A stretch of DNA of 64,000 nucleotides from the NCBI GenBank assembly GCA_005406025.1, contig BGZK01000010.1, forward strand, positions 868,001 through 932,000, given 5' to 3'. Below are positions 56,961-64,000 of the stretch, one piece after another. Position 1 is the first letter of the stretch; each line of letters opens with the position of its first letter. The notes under the pieces are model-generated. The model did not search any database and was not told the origin of the DNA. It was given only the letters and a program-made list of their open reading frames with translations. Source of the DNA: Eumeta japonica (Eukaryota > Arthropoda > Insecta > Lepidoptera > Psychidae). A program made the translations under genes and the position numbers.

Positions 56961-57755
56961 TCTGCAGTATTCTAACAGACGCCATCACTAGCAGTTTAGC
57001 AGATAAAATATCACAAATTTATGTATACCTTATATGTTCTGTAATTTTTAACAAACTGGATTAGTAATATAATAATAGTCATGTTGATAAAGTTTCACAG
57101 ACTGACGAGTTTTTAAATATCTATTCATGAAATGGCATGTTAATTATAAATACATCATCTAAACATCAATTCGCATTATAATGTTAAGTTCCGAATCTAG
57201 AAGTGCGATACTTTCTTCATAAAACATACCATAAATTGTATGAGTTGTGAGATAGTGTTGGTGTTCGCTAAGCTCGCCCCATTTACTCGTATACTTATTT
57301 TTAATAACCATTAGAACTAAATGTATGAGCTTACTATTAAAATACCGAAATACTGGCGTTTTACAGATACACAACCATATTAGAAAAGGTTAATCACTTT
57401 ACGGCCCTCATACAGTACAACATCTATAGTTGTCATGTTAATCAACTAAAAAGAATAAGGACATAATGTGTGAAACAAATATAAGAAATAATTTCATGAC
57501 ATTGAAAGGACACTCGTTGTGTCAAGAAGATAAGATTGTCTGTCAGGCGACGACAGGATGATCGATTGTGATGCCTTGTTTTACGTTAAATGGATGAAGC
57601 ACATTTATGATTAAGAACGATCAGAACAAATAATTTAGTATCGAAAAATACACAGAGTCATACTAAGTCACACACCGAGTAGTGCTGCCACGGTGAAAAT
57701 TATAGGAGAGACCAATAGATTATTATTCAACAAATAGAGTCTTACACGATTCACA
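56961..57755. other. Upstream region of GR-D
   Basis: AT-rich. It does not align with the conserved upstream blocks of GR-A and GR-C. The minus frame 57159-57374 has no recognisable motif. Confidence 0.4.
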
Positions 57756-58412
57756 ATGCATAAACCTTACAAGTTTATGCTTTTCTTGCAACTCGTATTC
57801 GGTACTGATGTGAAATTCCCATCGATCTACTTAAACGCCTTCGTCAAAGTCTATTGCGTGGCCGTCTGTAGTGCGCGGTCCTTGCGTTATATTTTCTGTA
57901 TTCGAATGATAACAGTTTCATAATTAATTTGTCTTATTTGAGTGAATACGTTATTTCTCTAGTGGTGTCTCTGTTCTTTGGAAACGATACGATCCATAGC
58001 CTATATCGTATATTAGATATAAAGAAAACCTCAGAGTATAGAAAATATATCAGAAAAATTAAGATTTTATTTATTACAACGATGTTCTCTAAATTGTGTT
58101 ATTCGTTGCTATTTTTCTATTTAATATTACCATCACAACCCTTAATGAAATATATTGTTATTGTTTTATTGATATTGATCGCTATTGATATAAATCAACT
58201 TTCACGTTTGGCCTACTTCGCTGCAATACGATTCAGGATGAGGCAGCTCCGTGAAGACTTGGAGAGGAAATACAAGAAAGACGACGTGTTGGTGACGCGG
58301 GTGGTCCGGGGGTGGAGACGCGAACGGCCCGTCCGGCCTGAGGCGTCATCTGACCGCCTAAAGGCAGATACTTGACACGACGTCTCGCGTGGAGGACACT
58401 GTGGGCGTTTTG
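57756..58412 (+). pseudogene. GR-D exon 1, two frameshifts
   Basis: Frame 1 from the ATG reads MHKPYKFMLFLQLVFGTDVK, then FPSIYLNAFVKVYCVAVC. Around 57868-57875 the receptor-like reading shifts to another frame, continuing ALYFLYSNDNSF, NLSYLSEYVISLVVSLFF and the conserved IAIDINQLSRLAYFAAIRFR to about 58355. A second shift (58355-58375) leads to ILDTTSRVEDTVGVL and a GTGAGA donor at 58413. The 3' part (58280-58360) is unusually GC-rich. Confidence 0.78.
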
Positions 58413-59130
58413 GTGAGATCCGATTAATGGCGTCGGTTTGTGTTACGAGTATACTCGTGTCCCATAATACTTATTTGTATACGAATTAACTTTATGCAGG
58501 GAACATTATTATCATGCAAAGTTTAACGCATAATATCATGGTATATTCGAAGTTCTTGTACGAATGTTCTTAATCGAAGCTCAGTATAATGTGACGAGTA
58601 GGTCGAAATAAACTTCTTGAATTTATTTTTAACTAAATAAGCTCTGTCAATCGATGTGAGCTTAATAAATTTTTAAAACTATAAATATTAATGGTAAATA
58701 AAATTCGAGATCTTTCCTATAAATTGCGATTGTACTTTATTTTTATCATAATAGAATAAATAATGAACAAATTAAAAGAGCGTTTTGGTAAGATCCAATT
58801 AATTACTTTGGTTTGTACTAGAGGAAGCTTGTATTCGGGTCTAATATAAATTAATTTTTACAACTTAACTTTTGGTTTTACAAGAAGCGTGATCAAATGA
58901 TATGTTCGGAATTCATATTCGAATGTTTTTATTCAAAAGTCTTTACAATTGTCTTGAGTAGGTCCAAATAAGCTTATTAATTACTTATTAAATTAACAAG
59001 CTTAATAAATCGATGTAAGCTTAATCAATTTTGAAAACCGTAAATTTCATTGGCAAAAGAGATTTAAGTACCTTCCTATAAAATGCGATTGTACTCTAAT
59101 TTTTCTCTCTCAAACGAAGTTATCAACAGA
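58405..59130. repeat. Tandem duplication of the GR-D exon 1 donor and intron start
   Basis: Copy 1 starts at 58405 (last eight exon bases plus donor GTGAGATCC). Copy 2 starts at 58780 with gcgttttgGTAAGATCC, an offset of 375 bp. Similarity continues through 'gagtaggtc(g/c)aaataa', 'aatcgatgt(g/a)agcttaat' and 'ttcctataaa(t/a)tgcgattgtact' to about 58740 and 59100. Roughly 70% identity, so an old duplication. Copy 2 has the better donor consensus. Confidence 0.75.
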
Positions 59131-60469
59131 TTAAAAAGTATTGTTAATTTTTAAGGTGACGATTTCATAGCTATTAAGTGTAATATTTTTTGTAAAATTA
59201 CTGCAGGTCAAATCAAGTTCCATTCGTTTACAAACTCATTATTTTATATCGCTTTAAATTAGAAATGGCAACATTCCAATTTTTCCGTGCGCAATAGACA
59301 TCCATTAAGGTAAACTTCAGAACTGTCAACTGGAAGCACTCTACAGTTTTTGCTATCAGTCAGTTAAAACGAAAGAAAGCTGTTTTGGATTTTACCGGTT
59401 TGATTTAGAAAAATTTCATTGTTCGATAACTTTCTACAAAGTTTATTATTTGATGTAACTTTTAAGTTGACGCAGTTGTCAACAACAAGATAGATATATA
59501 TAGAAAGAGAGAAGAGAGAGACAGACGTCGGTCTGTCTTAACTCTCTAGATTGTTGAACAAGGAAGAAATCTATGTATTATGCGTAATAAAGAGTCATCG
59601 GTGCACAATAACAAGCATTAGTTCCTCAATGTACTTAATAGTAAAGTATTTTGTTTCCTTTACATAAAATTCTTATCTATTCGGTGGGAGTATAAATAAT
59701 TAACATTATATTACAATTTGATTATATTACAATAAAATAATTAACATTATATTACAAGAAGCCCAAACAAATATATTTTTTTTTGTTGCCTGTTGTAAAT
59801 CTTTGGTCATTCCTAACATAGGTGATTCATAATGTGGTAATTCAAATTTTATTATGAATAATGAAGATTATAACGAATTTTTTTAAAATCGCGACAATGT
59901 TTGACGAGGACATCCAATAAAAGAAAGAGAGAAATATTTATGAAATAGTGATACCTACTACTAATTATTACTGCAAAAAACGAGTAAATATTTAATACGA
60001 AGAAAAGAAAAGGAAAATAAAATCCATTGGATCTGCATTGCGGATTGCGACCCCCGTGTGGTATATGTGTGGTGTGTTCAGAAGTGAATTAAAAAATGGA
60101 TGTCAGAAAATGGTATGATTCGAAAGAAAATGTAATTACTGGAGTATGAAAGGGTATTTGAAGAGATTTGCTTATCAGGAAAGAAAAAATAAAAGTAGAT
60201 TGACCAATATGTTATTTCGTGTTTCAATTAGGTAATGATTGAATCACCGTTTTCATGAAAAAGATTACCTCTGTATCCACCGCAGTTAAAAAAAACAAAA
60301 CTTATTAAACATCAAATTGTTAGATTGGTTTATTTTAACTGTTTCCAAAACCTTATAAAATGAAGAAATAGAAACAATAAAAATTAACCCAACTGAAGAA
60401 TTCACTTTTACGATCACCATATCGAGCACAGTGTAATTAGCTTCTAAAAAGTTTGGGATACTCGATAGT
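59131..60469. other. GR-D intron 1, unassigned
   Basis: AT-rich. At 59480-59560 a purine-rich 'gagagaagagagagacagacg' with an inverse partner 'cgtctgtct'-like tract, then AATAAA at 59585, looks like the end of an LTR, but no second copy was found. 'attaacattatattacaa' occurs twice at 59700-59755. Confidence 0.35.
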
Positions 60470-61280
60470 CCATGACAATACTTCAACACCTTTAGCTTTA
60501 TAAAGCACAAGTCTGACCACATTTGAAGTACTGTTGTCACCTCTGTGGAGGAGTATCTCAATGTCAATTCCTGCACCTAAACATTTTCCAAAGTCCGGCG
60601 TGTCGAATTATTGACAACTGTTTTATATCCAGTCAGCTTAATCCTTTGATTTGCAAAGAGACATGTAGCATATTTGTGAATGATATACTGCATATGCTTT
60701 ATTTCACATAATACAAAGACTGCTATGATTAATAATTCCACCTTATTCCTGAGTTCTGCCATTGTTGCGCTTGCTCGAAATACCACCATGACCAAGAAGA
60801 TTAAAGTTCTACTAACGTTCGCTTCATATACAATTTTCTGCCATGCACTCAGGTCTTTGAGATGATATTTCATCAGTAGCGTTTCCAATAAACTGAGTTC
60901 CTATTTAAAAAAAAAACCGACAACGCATCATGTCTCTCCAATGTTGCTGGTGTTCGTGAATGGCGATAACAATTTACTCTTCAGTGCTCAATAAGGTTCC
61001 TGTTAATATACAAGATTAATCATTGTACATATTTAACATTACATAATATTTGCCTTTTTTAATTGTTTAATAATAAACATTTAGCAAGAAAGGGTATTAT
61101 ACCATTTTCTGATATTTAAATGACAAACATTTTTTGGGCATACCCAGCTCGACTTCTTACCGGCTTGTTATATTCTGTTATCAATTTGTATTTGTAGTGG
61201 TTGTGTATGATTAAATTACATAAGAGCTCTCCTTAAGTTTCTTGCTCATAAAGTGTAATAATAATGTAAAGTAAAAGTAA
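60470..61280 (+). mobile_element. LINE C-terminal coding remnant plus 3' tail
   Basis: The + strand reads LYKAQV-stop-PHLKYCCHLCGGVSQCQFLH and then NIFQSPACRIIDNCFISSQL, the C-terminal domain of jockey/CR1-type RTs (YKAqvRP.lEYCshlW.ga, iQrrAaRiidn). The tail 60980-61260 aligns with 5790-6060 in GR-A intron 2 ('aataaggttcctgt', 'gctcgacttcttac', 'tttgtatttg'), so the same or a close family. The minus-strand open frames here are shadows. Confidence 0.62.
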
Positions 61281-61303
61281 AGTGTAAATTCAAAAATTTC
61301 ATT

Positions 61304-61361
61304 ATGACTTATTTCAAGTATTGTCTTATGACTTATTTCAAGTATTGTCTTATGACTTATT
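61304..61361. repeat. 24-bp direct tandem repeat
   Basis: 'tatgacttatttcaagtattgtct' repeated twice and started a third time, perfect. Confidence 0.85.
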
Positions 61362-61727
61362 AAATAACAATATTTTTAATAAAATAAAAAAACAATAATT
61401 TAATACTTTTGTTAAAAGGATCTGCAAGGGACACCCAAGAAATCTTATACAAACTGCTTCGGTTTTAATAAATGATTTATCAAAGAATATAGCAAATGAA
61501 GATTTGCGGTCTTTGCTTATTCTGGCAAATTAGTATAAAATTATGAATAGAAAAAAAATACCTTTAACTGTTTAGTGATGTCCAATATTTGTCCAACAAT
61601 ATGTTATAAATATAATTGCGAATTCTATTAAGATCTATCTGTATTTGTTTTTACAAACATACTGAAAATTATAATTACAGTTCTGCACACAGATTTATAT
61701 AATATACAGTATGCAACGTTTTTTCAG
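61362..61727. other. GR-D intron 1, 3' end
   Basis: AT-rich intron sequence, nothing recognised. Confidence 0.4.
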
Positions 61728-61805
61728 CTGTTTGTCAGCTACGCCTGCGCCTTTCCTAACATCATGATACGCATCTATAGCTTGCTTACTCTCAACCACG
61801 ACCAA
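61728..61805 (+). pseudogene. GR-D exon 2
   Basis: 26 codons after TTTTCAG and before GTAAGT: begins LFVSYACAFPNIMIRIYSLL. Undamaged and of the exact family length. Marked pseudogene only because exon 1 is broken. Confidence 0.82.
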
Positions 61806-62505
61806 GTAAGTTCTTTGGTTGACGTAGTTTTCGATGAAATCAATGTAGTCGAGACATAATTATCACACTTTTTGGTAGGTACTTTCCTATTTTGTGACAC
61901 TTAGACTTGAACTGTGAAAAAAAATCAAAAATCGCCTTCAAAGTTTTAAAAATCCATTTTCGCACGTACAGATTTAAATATGGTCACCAAGAAAATGCAT
62001 TTTATATAAAGCCAAAGTAATTATGCTTGTGCGTTTATCTTAATGATTAGTTTTCTAATTCGGCTCCATCTCACCATATGCTATAAATCCCTAGGTTGAA
62101 CTGAGCAGTTCATTTATGATCCTGCATTGCGCTCTCACTGGTCACGGCCATGCGAATTTCTATTTAAAAAACAAAAAAAGAGTGTTCATGTGAAATTATT
62201 AGAATTCTCGAAAAATATTTTCTAATATTTGTTAAAGCGCGTAGAATTGACGGCATTTGAAGGCCATACAAAATAATGATAAAGCGATTAACTTTCAAAT
62301 TTTCTCCAGATTCTTGAAACAAACAATACATCTGTTACTACTGCTTATAATCAAAGCATTTTTACATTTTAAAAGACAGATTTGCAGTCTATCAGCATTC
62401 TTAAATTACTATCAATAATTTAAATCAATATTATTGTTTTACTACATAAGGAACGCTGCTCAAAGTTACGTTCGTTATTGTCAATTCTCTGATTTTTTGT
62501 TCCAG
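61806..62505. other. GR-D intron 2 (700 bp)
   Basis: AT-rich, without recognisable transposons, in contrast to intron 2 of GR-A and GR-C. Confidence 0.5.
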
Positions 62506-62653
62506 CCCTTCGGTAAAAGTTTGATGTTTTTGCTTTTGGAGGCGTGGTGGATCATCTTGATCCCGTGTCTCCCGCCTGTTTTCGTGGGATGGACAACTGC
62601 GGAAGTGAACAAAATAAAACTTCTGCTTTTGAACAGCATTATCTGCAATACAG
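62506..62653 (+). pseudogene. GR-D exon 3
   Basis: 148 nt after TTCCAG and before GTGGGA: encodes MFLLLEAWWIILIPCLPPVF and the charged TTAEVNKIKLLLLN. Phase 0 in, phase 1 out, as in the other receptors. Itself undamaged. Confidence 0.85.
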
Positions 62654-64000
62654 GTGGGATGTATAGCTTTTTTTGTGTTTAATAGATAAAGACCTTTCAT
62701 ACCAAAAAGAATCTCTAATAAAATCTTAGAAACGCTTCCAAAAACTTCTTATGATCGTGTGTCTATTATTTGTAAAATGCAAGAAATAACAACCTGAGCC
62801 TTAGTAATTAACAGTTTTTGGAGTTGTGAATAAGACTATTTACAGCATTATGTTTTAAATGAGGCAGTGGTGAACAGCTATGTAATAAATACGACATATG
62901 GAATGTACTTCTACATTTGCAGAAATTGTGAGTGGCGCTTTTCAAATAATATGTATGTGTAATCCCTTATAATATTCATTACATTCATTCGGTTTTCGTT
63001 AACGTTCACTACTTGTCCTAAGGCTCTTCTCTAAATTTCTATAACAAATAGACTTGAAACCACTTGTAAGGGTCATTGCCTGCAACATTGTTATGTTAAC
63101 ATCGCCAGTATTACGAGCCATAAAAACATTTCATAGTACTTAAGGTCGCTGATTTCGATTTTAAAACATTTTTACTTATTATTTTAGTTCCTTAATTTCA
63201 GGTATAAATGTTATGTATTCAAATTCTTGGTTAATTCCAAGTGTCGATTGTATGCTTAGTCTTGAACAAATTGTGTTTGTTGTGTAAACATATGAACATT
63301 GCGCCACGTTGAATATTGAATGGACTGTAGTATGACCCATATTTCAATCAAATGGAGATTATTTTCGTAACTCTCATACACTATGCAAGATGTAGAATAT
63401 GATGTTGAAGCTTTTTCCAAAATCAGCTTCATGTGCTGGCTCGAAGTCATCAAATCTCTTCTGTAAAGCAGCAGTGCACTCTTAACTCAAGGGTGCACTC
63501 CTGTTCATAAAGATGATGAACATAGATTTTCAACCTAGATTTTCGCAACAAATTGTCCTGGATCATCTGGAACTAATGGCTACATACAACTGTTGTTATT
63601 TTTCGATCCACTTAACAGAGAATTTTATGGCAATATGGTTTCTACTTCTGGATTACTAACGAATCATTTTTTTTCTAGGTTGTTATGTTGCAGTTCTATG
63701 GACATTGCAATCTGTGAACAGCTACTTCAACTTGTTGAATTTGGAACTACATCATTACTCCTTTTGCAAAGTTTTAGTTCTAAATTATATTTAATTTTTG
63801 GTGCCTTTGCACAATATGGATGACCACAGTGTTTAATCATAACACTGTGGTCATTCATATAATTTAAAACACAAGATATACGCTTGAAATAAAAAGGATT
63901 TTAAGAGTTTATAGCGAGGAAACTACATTCAATATATATATTTTTATCTAAATAGAAAACCTAAAAGTAGAACATAAACTCTTATCTGCGGTCTTTCGAG
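62654..64000. other. Start of GR-D intron 3 or intergenic DNA
   Basis: No exon 4-like sequence (a RPFKYR or TYhhhhhQF code) was found. At 63816-63833 and 63841-63858 are 18-bp inverted arms with one mismatch and a 7-nt loop. The 76-codon frame 63593-63823 has no recognisable motif. Confidence 0.45.

Larger units (their letters stand above)
57756..62653 (+). pseudogene. GR-D: diverged gustatory receptor gene, frame-broken, 3' end not in window
   Basis: Three exons recognised: 57756-58412, 61728-61805 (78 nt) and 62506-62653 (148 nt). The last two have the same lengths and phases as in GR-A and GR-C, with canonical splice sites. Exon 1 needs two frame changes. The protein is far more diverged from GR-A and GR-C than these are from each other, so GR-D is an older paralogue. 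Exon 4, with the TYhhhhhQF signature, is not seen up to 64000; it may lie beyond. Either a recent pseudogene or a real gene with two assembly indels. Confidence 0.78.

Noticed and set aside
59480..59600. Possible solo LTR end with AATAAA
   Set aside because: No second copy, no target duplication and no TG/CA ends could be identified.
62654..64000. Exon 4 of GR-D
   Set aside because: Acceptor-like sites at about 63201 and 63679 were read in all frames and give no receptor C-terminus.

Overview
This window comes from an AT-rich insect genome, almost certainly a moth or butterfly (Lepidoptera). The evidence is a tandem cluster of lepidopteran-type gustatory receptor (GR) genes with small GT-AG exons. 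These sit in DNA crowded with repeat families familiar from Lepidoptera: a tRNA-derived SINE, RTE-, jockey- and CR1-like LINEs, BEL/Pao and gypsy LTR elements, mariner and piggyBac relics. No bacterial-style operons, CRISPR arrays or rRNA/tRNA genes were seen.

The host genes are four GR loci on the + strand. GR-A (1150-8171) and GR-C (24188-45283) are intact. Both splice from four exons of identical size (738, 78, 148 and 173 nt) into 378-residue seven-helix receptors ending in the GR signature TYhhhhhQF. GR-B (about 21485-22722) is a two-exon relic with a frameshift, a destroyed donor and an in-frame stop. GR-D (57756-62653, continuing past the window or lost) keeps well-formed 78- and 148-nt exons, but its first exon is broken by two frame changes. 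The paralogues also share a block upstream of the start codon (GR-A and GR-C) and a block inside intron 3 (GR-A, B and C), so whole gene units were duplicated.

Mobile DNA by region: intron 2 of GR-A holds LINE fragments. From 8.2 to 21.4 kb there are repeats, a degenerate mariner and a badly decayed gypsy-type element with recognisable zinc knuckle, RT, RNase H and integrase. Intron 2 of GR-C has grown to 19,009 bp. It carries a MITE, a SINE and one BEL/Pao element (27167-43410) flanked by a 5-bp duplication CTTAT. The 5' end of that BEL element is split by a jockey-type LINE. The LINE is itself split by a young env-bearing errantivirus-like gypsy element on the minus strand (28153-34886, TSD CGCA, LTRs about 99% alike). 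A piggyBac relic and a second LINE ORF1 lie beside it. Downstream of GR-C are a 156-bp tandem repeat that duplicates the gene's own stop codon, a nearly full-length RTE LINE (minus strand), two mariner relics and an IS630/Tc1-like transposase relic, before GR-D.

A pattern not explained by any one element is a set of short-loop, near-perfect hairpins (arms of about 14-30 bp, mostly 3-7 nt loops). They are scattered across unrelated sequence and at least one interrupts a transposon coding frame. Exon boundaries, TSDs and hairpin arms were read by eye. Family names rest on motif recognition, not on database searches.
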